Of a stretch of DNA of 64,000 nucleotides, positions 1 through 8,508 are shown in pieces (position 1 is the first letter of the stretch; each line of letters starts with the position of its first letter). The position numbers were made by a program, and so were the translations under genes. The stretch spans positions 62,001-126,000 of the forward strand of contig JBIISM010000004.1 in NCBI GenBank assembly GCA_044341025.1, read 5' to 3'. The notes beneath the pieces were generated by a model. The model was not told the DNA's origin. It was given only the letters and a program-made list of their open reading frames with translations, and made no database searches. This stretch comes from JABMMZ01 sp044341025 (GTDB lineage Bacteria; Bacteroidota; Bacteroidia; NS11-12g; UBA955).

Positions 1-1
1 C

Positions 2-301
2 ATTGTAACCAATAATGCAAAAGTATATTTCAGTAAGAATATTAATTTGGAGGATTATAATTTCGAAAACAATATCTCTTTTTTCCCAAATCCAAACAAA
101 GGTAAATTGTTTTTTAATCTGGGCGGTAAGCAATTGCAATCAATAGAAATCATAAATTTACAAGGGCAAATTGTTTTCACATATTCTTATAAAGGAGATA
201 ATGAAACAATAGAACTTCCGGAGACCATTCAGGATGGGATATATTTTATTAAATGCAACGGTTTAATACAAACCGCTCCATTGATACTTTTGAGACAATA
301 A
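2..301 (+). CDS. C-terminal end of a T9SS-sorted secreted protein (partial)
   Basis: The reading frame is open to the left edge of the window, so this is the last 99 residues of a larger protein. It contains a type IX secretion C-terminal sorting domain: FFPNPNKGKL at the start of the beta-sandwich, a central strand IEIINLQGQIV, and a final strand with IYFIKCNG and LILLRQ. Such domains direct proteins across the outer membrane through the Por machinery and are removed or linked to A-LPS. The cargo domain lies outside the window, so its function is unknown. Confidence 0.85.
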   Translation: MVTNNAKVYFSKNINLEDYNFENNISFFPNPNKGKLFFNLGGKQLQSIEIINLQGQIVFTYSYKGDNETIELPETIQDGIYFIKCNGLIQTAPLILLRQ

Positions 302-333
302 CAATCAAATAGTTTTTAACGAATTTCAAAATT

Positions 334-615
334 TCATTTCTGTCTTCCCGCCATTAATTTATTAATCCAAGATACCAATTTGTTTTCAGTTGATTCGGAG
401 CCAATTTCAAAACCATTTTCGCGTAATAAAGCGATGGCCAATTCGGCTTGAGAATTAGGCACAAACAACTGAACCCCTCCAAGCGCATTTGAGAGCATCG
501 GATCTACTTGGGTGTTGATGGCATTATTCAAAACAGCTTGAATGCCTTGTGCATCTAAAAACGCCATCATAACTGATGCCTCATTTGGGTAAGTGAAAGT
601 TTTGATTTTGAACAA
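334..615 (-). CDS. DUF2007-family putative signal-transducing protein
   Basis: About 93 residues. The core FKIKTFTYPNEASVMMAFLD, followed by a segment on alternate ligand or partner contacts (QLFVPNSQAELAIALLRENG), matches the small DUF2007 domain, a ferredoxin-like fold of unknown molecular role. I chose the TTG at 615. It gives the usual family N terminus and lies 1 nt after the stop codon of the upstream peptidase gene (617-619), so the two are probably co-transcribed and translationally coupled. A longer frame from 672 overlaps the peptidase and adds a basic, cysteine-rich stretch unlike the family. Confidence 0.7.
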   Translation of the reverse strand: MFKIKTFTYPNEASVMMAFLDAQGIQAVLNNAINTQVDPMLSNALGGVQLFVPNSQAELAIALLRENGFEIGSESTENKLVSWINKLMAGRQK

Positions 616-616
616 A

Positions 617-1879
617 TTATTGATTTTGAAGTTGCGAAATAAACGACTGAAACAACATAAACGCTTGGTCAAAATTAGTTAGCGGCAATGCTGTAGCCTT
701 ATCATTAACATCGTGGTAAAATGGGTATGGCCCCATTAAATAAAAGAAAAATGCAGGCACGCCCGATTGGGCAAACCAATAATGGTCGCTGTTGGCGGCC
801 TTGCCTCTGATTTTAACCTCGGGTAAATATTTTTCCTTTTCATTGATTGATTTAAGCAATTGAAACTCGGAAGGATTTATTGTACCATTTACAACCATTA
901 CCCCCTCAGCCCCATTGCCCATTAGATCTAAATTGACTAAAAACTTAATATCGGATAAAGGTGTCAATGGATTTTCGACATAGTGATGGGAACCAATTAG
1001 GCCAGCTTCTTCACCAGAAAAGGCTATAAAGACAATTGAGTATTTTGGTTTATTGATTTTGAAATACTTTGCCAAGTTGAGCATCATTGCAATACCGCTT
1101 GCATTGTCATTAGCGCCAGGAAACATGGTACTACCCATCATTCCCAAATGGTCATAGTGGGCGGTGACATATATAAAACTGTCTTTAAATTTAGTTCCTT
1201 CTATAAAACCTATTACATTTCTTGACACATATTTAGGGATAAACTTATTTTTAATTTTTATTTCAAAATTGGCAGTTTCGTTTCTATTGAATACTTCTGA
1301 TTTTAAAGTAATGACTGGGACTTTAGATTGTTTTTGGCTGCACGACCAGGTTAATTTTTCATTGCTTAGCTTCACAACTAGTATATTTCTTTGATCTGAG
1401 GTGTATTGTTTTAAGTTAATTGCCGCATCACTAAAATATTTACTTGTAAAAGTATCAATCACTGCTGCATGAATTTTGGATCCCCAATGATCATAATGGG
1501 TATTAGAATCGAGCGATTTTATACCAACATATTGAACTTTCCCATGAAAATCAATTGAAGGAGAAGCGGGGTCAACAAGGTAGTCGATTCCGGGTATCAG
1601 CACTTTACCGTTGTATATCAATTCCATTTGACTTGGAAAAGTATTGACAGAAAAGGTGAATTCTTGAAAATAATCTTTTCCAAATTTCCTTAATCCTATA
1701 GCATTAAACTCTTTCGCAATATAATTGGCTGCAACTTGGTCGCCACGCTTGACATAAGCTCTGCCAGACATTTTATTGCTACAAAGTGCTTCAATAATTT
1801 TGTGGGTATAGATTGAATCCTGGCCAAAAAGGTTAGTAGAAATAAATATAACGAGTAGAAAAGAGATTGTATATTTCAT
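617..1879 (-). CDS. M28-family zinc metallopeptidase, secreted
   Basis: 420 residues with a Sec signal peptide (MKYTISFLLVIFISTNLFGQ). The M28 di-zinc ligands are all present: HYDHLG near residue 240, GANDNASG near 256, GEEAGL near 290 (catalytic Glu), NLDLMG near 318, and a final YHDVND near 388. The region before the catalytic domain probably forms a PA-like insert. The family includes aminopeptidases and glutamine cyclotransferase-like enzymes; a periplasmic or secreted aminopeptidase is most likely, substrate unknown. A TAnnTTTG promoter element lies 9 nt before the ATG. Confidence 0.88.
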   Translation of the reverse strand: MKYTISFLLVIFISTNLFGQDSIYTHKIIEALCSNKMSGRAYVKRGDQVAANYIAKEFNAIGLRKFGKDYFQEFTFSVNTFPSQMELIYNGKVLIPGIDYLVDPASPSIDFHGKVQYVGIKSLDSNTHYDHWGSKIHAAVIDTFTSKYFSDAAINLKQYTSDQRNILVVKLSNEKLTWSCSQKQSKVPVITLKSEVFNRNETANFEIKIKNKFIPKYVSRNVIGFIEGTKFKDSFIYVTAHYDHLGMMGSTMFPGANDNASGIAMMLNLAKYFKINKPKYSIVFIAFSGEEAGLIGSHHYVENPLTPLSDIKFLVNLDLMGNGAEGVMVVNGTINPSEFQLLKSINEKEKYLPEVKIRGKAANSDHYWFAQSGVPAFFFYLMGPYPFYHDVNDKATALPLTNFDQAFMLFQSFISQLQNQ

Positions 1880-1888
1880 TTAAGCATT

Positions 1889-1896
1889 CAAAAATA
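1889..1896 (-). promoter_or_regulatory. -7 promoter element for the M28 peptidase gene
   Basis: Reads TATTTTTG on the minus strand, an exact match to the Bacteroidota -7 consensus TAnnTTTG. Only 9 nt separate it from the ATG at 1879, so the leader would be very short. Confidence 0.55.
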
Positions 1897-2044
1897 AACT
1901 AAATCCCTTGAAATTTATCTTTAATAGCACCAAAGAGTGCACCAATATTTATGAGTTAGGACATAGGACTAATAAATTTTTGAAAAAAAATTGTGATTTT
2001 ATTTCAAAAATATAGTTATTTGCACCAACAAAAAAAAATACATC

Positions 2045-2281
2045 ATGTCAGAAGTAGCAGAAAAAGTAAAGTCAATCATCGTTGACAAATTAGGAGTTGA
2101 AGAAAGCGAAGTAACGCCAGAAGCGAGTTTCACCAACGACCTAGGTGCAGATTCATTAGATACAGTTGAATTGATTATGGAATTTGAAAAAGAATTCAAC
2201 ATTGCAATTCCTGATGAGCAAGCCGAAAAAATCGGTACTGTTGGCGATGCAATTTCATACATCGAAAACAACTCTAAGTAA
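2045..2281 (+). CDS. acpP: acyl carrier protein
   Basis: 78 residues, acidic and helical, of normal ACP length. The phosphopantetheine attachment Ser37 sits in the DLGADSLDTVEL motif. It carries growing acyl chains in the cytosolic type II fatty-acid synthase. fabF begins 21 nt downstream and rnc follows, the conserved acpP-fabF-rnc order. Upstream (1990-2022) there is a TTG and a degenerate TATTTGC, but no full match to the promoter consensus. Confidence 0.98.
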   Translation: MSEVAEKVKSIIVDKLGVEESEVTPEASFTNDLGADSLDTVELIMEFEKEFNIAIPDEQAEKIGTVGDAISYIENNSK

Positions 2282-2302
2282 TTTTTATCCTATAACATAT
2301 AC

Positions 2303-3550
2303 ATGCAATTTAAACGTGTAGTAGTTACAGGAATGGGAGCCCTTACGCCATTGGGCAACGACCTCCAATCGTATTGGAATGGATTGGCCAATGGTGTAAG
2401 TGGAGCCGACAAGATTACGCTCTTCGATACGACCAAGTTCAAAGCCAATTTTGCTTGTGAAGTGAAAAATTTCAATCCTGAAAATTTCATGGACCGCAAA
2501 GAAGCTAGAAAAATGGATCGCTTTGCTCAATTTGCCAATGTAACAACAGAAGAAGCGATTAAAGACTCAGGTTTAGATCTTGAAAAGATTGACAAAACAA
2601 GAGTCGGTGTAATTTGGGGGTCTGGAATTGGGGGATTAACCTCCTTTTTTCATGAAAGTGCTGATTTTGCAACAGGCGATGGCACACCAAGATTCTCTCC
2701 TTTCTTTATCACCAAAATGATATCCGACATTGCTGGTGGTTTGGTGAGTATAAAATATGGATTTGGTGGCCCAAACTATACGACAGTATCAGCTTGCGCA
2801 TCAAGTAACAACGCCTTAATCGACGCATTCAATTTAATACGCTTAGGCAAAAGCCCTGTAATTATTACAGGCGGATCAGAAGCTAGTGTGAATGAACCAG
2901 CAGTTGGTGGTTTTACCAGCATGAAAGCATTAAGTGAAAGAAATGATTCACCTAAAACTGCATCGCGTCCTTTCGATAAAGATAGAGATGGTTTTGTTTT
3001 AGGCGAAGGTTCTGCTGCTTTAGTATTGGAAGAATACGAGCATGCAATATCAAGAGGCGCGCGCATTTATTGCGAGGTTGTCGGAACAGGAATGAGTGCA
3101 GATGCCTACCATATGACTGCCCCACATCCGGAAGGATTGGGCGTTATAAGATGTATGAACTGGGCATTAGAAGAGGCCAATTTAAGTATTAATGATATTG
3201 ATTATATCAATGTTCATGGCACTTCGACTCCATTGGGAGACATCGCAGAATTAAAAGCCATTCAGTCTGTTTTTGGAGAACAAGCATACAAACTTAATAT
3301 CAGCTCAACCAAATCGATGACTGGTCACCTTCTTGGTGGTGCAGGTGCTGTTGAAGCCGTAGCGTCAATTATGGCCATGCAACATAGCTTGGTGCCTCCA
3401 ACGATTAACCATTTTACGGATGATGAAAACATCGATTCAAAACTGAACCTAACATTTAATACCGCTCAAAAGAGAGACATTAAAGTTGCAATCAGCAATA
3501 CGTTTGGATTCGGTGGACACAATGCATCAGTGATATTCAAAAAGATCTAA
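2303..3550 (+). CDS. fabF: beta-ketoacyl-ACP synthase II
   Basis: 415 residues, the usual FabF length. It condenses malonyl-ACP with acyl-ACP during elongation. The catalytic triad is visible: Cys165 in SACASS, the first His in HGTSTPLGD, and the second His in FGFGGHN; the Lys of STKSMTGHLLGG is also present. The gene lies between acpP and rnc, probably in one transcript. The alternative, a FabB-like synthase, is less likely given the length and the position beside acpP. Confidence 0.97.
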   Translation: MQFKRVVVTGMGALTPLGNDLQSYWNGLANGVSGADKITLFDTTKFKANFACEVKNFNPENFMDRKEARKMDRFAQFANVTTEEAIKDSGLDLEKIDKTRVGVIWGSGIGGLTSFFHESADFATGDGTPRFSPFFITKMISDIAGGLVSIKYGFGGPNYTTVSACASSNNALIDAFNLIRLGKSPVIITGGSEASVNEPAVGGFTSMKALSERNDSPKTASRPFDKDRDGFVLGEGSAALVLEEYEHAISRGARIYCEVVGTGMSADAYHMTAPHPEGLGVIRCMNWALEEANLSINDIDYINVHGTSTPLGDIAELKAIQSVFGEQAYKLNISSTKSMTGHLLGGAGAVEAVASIMAMQHSLVPPTINHFTDDENIDSKLNLTFNTAQKRDIKVAISNTFGFGGHNASVIFKKI

Positions 3551-3571
3551 TCATTAAAACAGAAATGTAAT

Positions 3572-4300
3572 TTGATTTTAGATTTCTTTAAAGCCAACTT
3601 TTCAAAAGACAAAAAACTTCATCAAAAGCTTTACAATATACTTGGATTTTATCCTAGTAATATTAGTCTGTACAAGGTTGCAATAACCCATAATTCTTTT
3701 AAACACCATTTAAGTAAAGATTCCAAAACGGGCAACAATGAACGTTTAGAATTCCTTGGCGACGCCGTTCTTGGCATGATAGTGGCTGAGAAATTGTATT
3801 TAAAATTCCCCTATCAAAATGAAGGTTTCCTAACTGAAACCAGGTCAAAAATTGTAGGAAGGACCAAGTTAAATCAAATTGCAAGAAAAATGGGGATACA
3901 CCAGATTTTGTTGTTTGACAGTAAGCTTAAAAACAATCCCGTATTTTTGGATTCTATCTCAGGAAATGCTTTCGAATCATTAGTCGGCGCAATCTATTTA
4001 GACAAAGGATTTGCATTTACTAAAATATTTATAATTAATAAAATTTTAGAGCAGCATATTGATTTTGAAGCACTGCTCTTGCAAGAATTGAGTTATAAGG
4101 CCAAACTTGTAAAATGGGCACAAAAGGAAAAAAGAATAATTGATTTCAATTTGAAAAGTGTAGACATTGAACACAAACGAAAGATTTACGAAGTTGCTAT
4201 TTTATTAGATGGAGAGGAACTTGTAACCGGCAAAAACCATTCTAAAAAGATTGCAGAAGAGATAGCAAGTGAAAAATCTTGTGTTTTGTTGGCTATTTAA
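3572..4300 (+). CDS. rnc: ribonuclease III
   Basis: 242 residues. The signature NERLEFLGDAVLG and the second metal-binding glutamate in GNAFESLVGAIYLD mark the endonuclease domain; residues from about 165 onward (LVKWAQKEK to the C terminus) form the dsRNA-binding domain. It processes rRNA precursors and structured mRNAs. The only plausible start is TTG at 3572. An ATG at 3565 is out of frame and followed at once by TAA, and no in-frame ATG occurs until inside the catalytic domain. It overlaps the convergent flavoenzyme gene by 8 nt. Confidence 0.95.
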   Translation: MILDFFKANFSKDKKLHQKLYNILGFYPSNISLYKVAITHNSFKHHLSKDSKTGNNERLEFLGDAVLGMIVAEKLYLKFPYQNEGFLTETRSKIVGRTKLNQIARKMGIHQILLFDSKLKNNPVFLDSISGNAFESLVGAIYLDKGFAFTKIFIINKILEQHIDFEALLLQELSYKAKLVKWAQKEKRIIDFNLKSVDIEHKRKIYEVAILLDGEELVTGKNHSKKIAEEIASEKSCVLLAI

Positions 4301-5336
4301 ATCTGCTTACATCAACGTCTTTGTCTACATTTACATTACCGTAAATTAGCCTAGAAAGCATTTTACTGTAATATGGTGCATGCGACACGCCTTTGGAACC
4401 AAATCCATTTAAAATAAATGCCTTAGGATGAAAATCCAAGCGTCCAAGTATTGGTCTTCTGTCTAGGGAAGATGGCCTGACTCCGGCTACATGGTTTGTG
4501 ATTTCAAATGGCGCTTTATACCATTTGCATAACTTTTGAATAATCTCCAATTTGGCTGATTCACTTGGAATATTGTCTAAGTTGTCCCAAGTAAAATTTG
4601 AACCAACTTTGTATTTTTTCTCAGAAACTGGCAATAAAAATACGCCATTTTGAGGAATCATTTGTGTGAGATGCTCCTGGGATTCAATGGTCAAAATCTC
4701 TCCTTTTGCTGGCTTTAATCGTATATTTAAAGTATATTTATTTTGATCAATTGCCGTACCTTGACAAAAGACCACATGGTCAAAAAGAAAATCTTCATAT
4801 TGGAAATTATCCTGGTTAACAACTAAAGAATTGTCGTCAAAGGCCTGATTTAAAAACATGTTTGGCGCATGTATTTTAGACAAAAAAGCATCTAAAAAAA
4901 GAGGTATATCTACCCATCCGGAATCGAGAATATCGATGTAACCAAAGTCTGAAACCACGAGGTCAGATATTCTTTCATTTTTAACCCTAACAAAATCGCT
5001 AAACCAATCTGAATCCGACAATGAGGCCCAATCATTTAGTTCACGTAAATTTTCGATAATGTATGAAACGTGGTGCTTGTGGCAAAACTTTTCTTGCAAA
5101 AAGACTTCCAATTCATGGTAATTTGAATAAAGATTAGGATATAAATTTTTAGCATTGTAAGAAACCTTTTGCCTTTTAGCCAATAAAGGGTTGTAAATAC
5201 CTGCTGCCACGCGTGAGGAGGTGTTTTTTTCTTTAAGATCTAACAGCACAAAAGTCTTCTTTTCTTGCATAAATCTATAGGCTGTCCAAACTCCTGCTAA
5301 GCCAGCTCCAACTATCAGATTATCAAATTTTTGCAT
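4293..5336 (-). CDS. FAD-dependent oxidoreductase, DAO family
   Basis: 347 residues. The N-terminal dinucleotide-binding motif is VGAGLAGVWTAYRF, with the acidic ribose-binding residue in LLDLKEK. The C terminus has the second FAD contact LNGFGSKGVSHAPY, typical of the D-amino-acid-oxidase/glycine-oxidase superfamily, and GVRPSSLDRRPILG as in MnmC/ThiO-type enzymes. Substrate cannot be told from sequence. It stands alone, is convergent with rnc, and is divergent from the amine oxidase. Confidence 0.85.
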   Translation of the reverse strand: MQKFDNLIVGAGLAGVWTAYRFMQEKKTFVLLDLKEKNTSSRVAAGIYNPLLAKRQKVSYNAKNLYPNLYSNYHELEVFLQEKFCHKHHVSYIIENLRELNDWASLSDSDWFSDFVRVKNERISDLVVSDFGYIDILDSGWVDIPLFLDAFLSKIHAPNMFLNQAFDDNSLVVNQDNFQYEDFLFDHVVFCQGTAIDQNKYTLNIRLKPAKGEILTIESQEHLTQMIPQNGVFLLPVSEKKYKVGSNFTWDNLDNIPSESAKLEIIQKLCKWYKAPFEITNHVAGVRPSSLDRRPILGRLDFHPKAFILNGFGSKGVSHAPYYSKMLSRLIYGNVNVDKDVDVSRFK

Positions 5337-5365
5337 TTAATTGCTAAGTATTTTTACTTACTACT

Positions 5366-5396
5366 TTTAAGTCTAGTATTTTTTACCTTATCTTTG
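5366..5396 (+). promoter_or_regulatory. Bacteroidota-type -33/-7 promoter for the amine oxidase operon
   Basis: A -7 element TATCTTTG at 5389-5396 is preceded, with a 19-nt spacer, by TTTA at 5366-5369, close to the -33 TTTG. It lies in the intergenic region between divergent genes and gives a leader of roughly 28 nt. Confidence 0.6.
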
Positions 5397-5430
5397 CAAA
5401 GATACAAAACTATCACTGCGTTATACACAA

Positions 5431-6834
5431 ATGCAAACACGAAGAGAATTTATTAAAACCGCCGCAATGGCATTACCAGCTATGTCATTGGCTAGCTTAC
5501 TCTTAAGCTCCTGCAGCAAGAGTGAGATCATTGCCCCTAGAAAGAAACTTAGAGTCGGAATCATTGGGGCTGGAATTTCAGGGTTACAAACTGCGAAAAT
5601 TTTATTTGAGCAAAACCAATTTGAGGTTGAAATACTTGAAGCTGGCGACAAAATAGGTGGCAGAATCAATTTAAACGAACAAGTTTTTGGTGCATACAAC
5701 ATTGAAATGGGCGCCTCTGCTGCCTATGGAGACCAGAACCAATGGTGCAGCATGTTAAGGACAGCGCAAACGATTGAAACCAATTCTAAAAGTCCTTCTT
5801 CATTTTACATTAATGGCAATTCATTTAACCTTTCTGAATTAAACCAAGATTCAGATTACCTAAAAATGATTAACTCTACCAAAGATGTTTGCGATTATAA
5901 TGGAAGTGCAGAAGTATCAGTAGCCCAGTACATTGAATCTAAGAACATACCGGAGCGGGTTAAGTTTATTTTCCAAAACAGAACAGAAGAAAAAATCGGC
6001 ACCAATATTGAACGCGCATCAATTGCATTAAATTCTGGTGAAAGTTTGAGCAAAATAGATGCAAACATGTACCATATTTCAGGCACCGACAGTGGCAAAA
6101 TTTTGTATCGGGAATACAGCAAAATATTGCCCTATGTTTTAAACAATACGGCCATTAGCGCTATCGACTATTCAGGGAACAAAGTAAAGGTACGCGATCA
6201 ATACCAAGTTTTAAGAGAATATGATTATGTGGTTGTAACTGTTCCAATTTCGATATTGAAACTACAAAACAATGATGTCAACTCAATTAAATTTCTTCCT
6301 GCTTTACCTGAATCCAAAATTGCCGCTATGAACAAGATTGGCATGGACGGCGCAATCAAAATCGCTCTAAAAACCAATAGAAAATTTTGGCATGAAGATT
6401 CAAAAGCCATTTACACCAAAGGTCAAATAGGCAAATATGAGATTGTAAGTGAGGATCCATCAAACAATTCATATATACTTACCGCAACTGTAATGGGTGC
6501 TTACGCTGAAAATGTATTGAATTCAATGAGAGAATCAGAAATATTGAATCTAATTCAAAATGAGTGGGCGACTTCCATTGGCACAACTGCATCTGATTCG
6601 TTGGTTTCATGTCATATAAAAAACTGGATCAAGGAACCTTTTATTAAAGGTGCATTTTCATACCATAAACTGGGCGGAGAAGCTGAAACCAGAAAAGAAT
6701 TAGCTAAATCTGTTAACTCTAAAATATTCTTCGCTGGTGAAGCTTGCAACACCAACAAGAACAGTGGCACAGTGCACGGTGCTTTAGAAACAGCATACAA
6801 TGTGGGTAAAGAAATTATTTCAATGTCCGTATGA
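5431..6834 (+). CDS. flavin-containing amine oxidase, Tat-exported lipoprotein
   Basis: 467 residues. The N terminus combines a twin-arginine motif (TRREFIK) with a lipobox (LLLSSCS), predicting a folded, FAD-loaded lipoprotein exported by Tat. Then come the FAD Rossmann motif GIIGAGISGLQTAKIL and, at the C terminus, FAGEACNTNKNSGTVHGALE, the conserved FAD-binding end of monoamine oxidases/L-amino-acid oxidases. It probably oxidises an amine in the periplasm; substrate unknown. The following small lipoprotein gene overlaps it by 4 nt (ATGA), implying translational coupling. Confidence 0.88.
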   Translation: MQTRREFIKTAAMALPAMSLASLLLSSCSKSEIIAPRKKLRVGIIGAGISGLQTAKILFEQNQFEVEILEAGDKIGGRINLNEQVFGAYNIEMGASAAYGDQNQWCSMLRTAQTIETNSKSPSSFYINGNSFNLSELNQDSDYLKMINSTKDVCDYNGSAEVSVAQYIESKNIPERVKFIFQNRTEEKIGTNIERASIALNSGESLSKIDANMYHISGTDSGKILYREYSKILPYVLNNTAISAIDYSGNKVKVRDQYQVLREYDYVVVTVPISILKLQNNDVNSIKFLPALPESKIAAMNKIGMDGAIKIALKTNRKFWHEDSKAIYTKGQIGKYEIVSEDPSNNSYILTATVMGAYAENVLNSMRESEILNLIQNEWATSIGTTASDSLVSCHIKNWIKEPFIKGAFSYHKLGGEAETRKELAKSVNSKIFFAGEACNTNKNSGTVHGALETAYNVGKEIISMSV

Positions 6835-7274
6835 GATTTTTATTTATAGCAACATTGCTTCTATTTTCATTTGCTTGCACTAAAAAGGCAAATACAAATT
6901 TATCCGCAGAGGATTACAAATCCATCAAAGTCGTTTTGGATAGCCAAGTGAGTGCCTGGAACAAAGGCGATATCAAAACCTTTATGAAAGGTTATTGGAA
7001 TTCAGATTCATTGAGATTTATTGGCAGAAAGGGCGTTCGCTTCAGTTATAAATCTGTTGAATCTAACTATCTAAAAAACTACAACAGCATTGAAAAAATG
7101 GGGCATTTAAGTTTTGACTCATTATTATTCACCCAAATTTCCGGTGAAAACAAAATAGCCAATGTAACTGGTCAATGGGAAATTACAGGCACTAATAATG
7201 CGGGAGGTTTTTTCTCCTTGTTATTTAAAAAAGTTGAGAATGATTGGAAGATAATCGTTGACCACACTTGGTAA
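6831..7274 (+). CDS. DUF4440/SnoaL-like lipoprotein
   Basis: 147 residues with a lipoprotein signal ending in SFACTKK. The mature part (VVLDSQVSAWNKGDIKTFMK, then a final GFFSLLFKKVENDWKIIVDH) has the pattern of the NTF2-like DUF4440 cone fold. Such domains bind small ligands or act as steady-state enzymes. The start overlaps the amine oxidase stop in ATGA, so it is probably a periplasmic partner or accessory of that enzyme; this is inferred from position. Confidence 0.8.
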   Translation: MRFLFIATLLLFSFACTKKANTNLSAEDYKSIKVVLDSQVSAWNKGDIKTFMKGYWNSDSLRFIGRKGVRFSYKSVESNYLKNYNSIEKMGHLSFDSLLFTQISGENKIANVTGQWEITGTNNAGGFFSLLFKKVENDWKIIVDHTW

Positions 7275-7280
7275 GTAGGA

Positions 7281-8348
7281 TTATCTAACCCTTCTTAATT
7301 CATTCCTTAGTTTAAATCTTTCCTCAGCGGTTTCTACCAATTTACTTAGTAAGTTTGAATAAGATAAGCCAGCTGCTTCCCATAATTTTGGATACATGCT
7401 TATATTGGTAAATCCTGGCAAGGTATTCACTTCATTTAGATAGAATTCATTGTCACTCACATAAAAGAAGTCTACCCTACTCATCCCTTCTAGTTGCAAA
7501 CATCGATAGGCCTGCAAGGCAGTGCTGCGGATCAGCTCAACAGTAGCTTCACTTAAATTATCAGCAGGGATAATTACTTTGGTCTCGTTGTTTACATATT
7601 TGTTTTCATAGGTATAGAAACCGCTATTTACAACAATCTCCCCTACTCCACTTGCTTCAGGTTTTAAGTTACCCAATACAGCAGTTTCAAGCTCTCTTCC
7701 AGAAATGCCTTTTTCAATTAAGATTTTAATGTCAAAGTCGAATGCAATTTTGATGGCATTTTTTAGCTCATCAATATTATTGGCTTTTTCAACCCCCACG
7801 CCACTTCCCATATTGGCAGGTTTTACAAATAATGGGAAACCTAGTTTTTCGAGATCTGAGAAATTGATTTCATCACCTTTAAAATAAGTAAACCAAGGTG
7901 TCACCCTAATACCATTTTGTTGAAGCAATAGCTTTGTAACATCCTTATCCATTCCAATAGCAGAACCTAAGACACCTGGGCCAACATACGGACGGTTTAA
8001 GTATTCTAATACACCTTGCAATAAGCCATCTTCTCCAAAAACACCATGGGCTATTGGAAAAAACACATCTACAGACAAAGCAATATCAATATTGTCTTTG
8101 TGCCTTATTGGTTGTTCGTCAAAAGGCAAAAGGCATAGCGGAAAATGTTGTTCAGATGCACCAATTTCAATTCCTTCTTCAAACAAGGTTTCTTCAGGTA
8201 AATGAAACCATTCACCATTTCTTGAAATCCCAATAACACTTATGTGGTACTTGGTGTGATCGAGCGCTCTGTATATATTCCTTGAAGATACGATAGCTAC
8301 ATCGTGTTCAGGTGACTTTCCACCGGTTATTATTGCAATAGATTTCAT
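7281..8348 (-). CDS. ddl: D-alanine--D-alanine ligase
   Basis: About 355 residues from the chosen ATG. ATP-grasp enzyme joining two D-Ala for peptidoglycan precursors. Visible features: GGKSPEHDVAIVSS at the N terminus, the ATP-grasp segment FPLFVKPANMGSGVGV, EKGISGRELETAVLG, and the metal/phosphate-binding NEVNTLPGFTNISMYPKLW. I chose the ATG at 8348 over an in-frame one at 8357: it gives the family N terminus MKSIAIITGG, and a TAACTTTG promoter element overlaps the upstream codons. Confidence 0.96.
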   Translation of the reverse strand: MKSIAIITGGKSPEHDVAIVSSRNIYRALDHTKYHISVIGISRNGEWFHLPEETLFEEGIEIGASEQHFPLCLLPFDEQPIRHKDNIDIALSVDVFFPIAHGVFGEDGLLQGVLEYLNRPYVGPGVLGSAIGMDKDVTKLLLQQNGIRVTPWFTYFKGDEINFSDLEKLGFPLFVKPANMGSGVGVEKANNIDELKNAIKIAFDFDIKILIEKGISGRELETAVLGNLKPEASGVGEIVVNSGFYTYENKYVNNETKVIIPADNLSEATVELIRSTALQAYRCLQLEGMSRVDFFYVSDNEFYLNEVNTLPGFTNISMYPKLWEAAGLSYSNLLSKLVETAEERFKLRNELRRVR

Positions 8349-8354
8349 TGATTG

Positions 8355-8362
8355 CAAAGTTA
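8355..8362 (-). promoter_or_regulatory. -7 promoter element for ddl
   Basis: Reads TAACTTTG on the minus strand, an exact TAnnTTTG match. It sits 6 nt before the ddl ATG at 8348, so transcription would start at or near the A of the start codon. Confidence 0.55.
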
Positions 8363-8462
8363 TAGTTTAAAGATAAAATGGGTTATAAATGGAAAATAAA
8401 ATTTATGTACAATTGTATACTAAATGCTTAAATACAGGACAAATAAAAGAAAATAACACAAA

Positions 8463-8492
8463 AAAAATGCCTTCAAAGCTGAAGGCATTTTT
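8463..8492 (-). terminator. intrinsic terminator after the T9SS cargo gene
   Basis: Stem ATGCCTTC (8467-8474) pairs with GAAGGCAT (8481-8488) over a 6-nt loop, flanked by A and T runs that give a U-tract on either strand. On the minus strand it lies just after the stop codon at 8509 and before ddl. Confidence 0.8.
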
Positions 8493-8508
8493 AAATCGAT
8501 ATAAAATT

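Noticed and set aside
1990..2022. acpP promoter
   Set aside because: TTG and TATTTGC are present, but the first bases of the -7 element do not match TAnnTTTG and spacing is not standard.
3565..3570. ATG as start of rnc
   Set aside because: ATG is followed at once by TAA and is out of frame with rnc; TTG at 3572 is used instead, though a base error near here cannot be ruled out.
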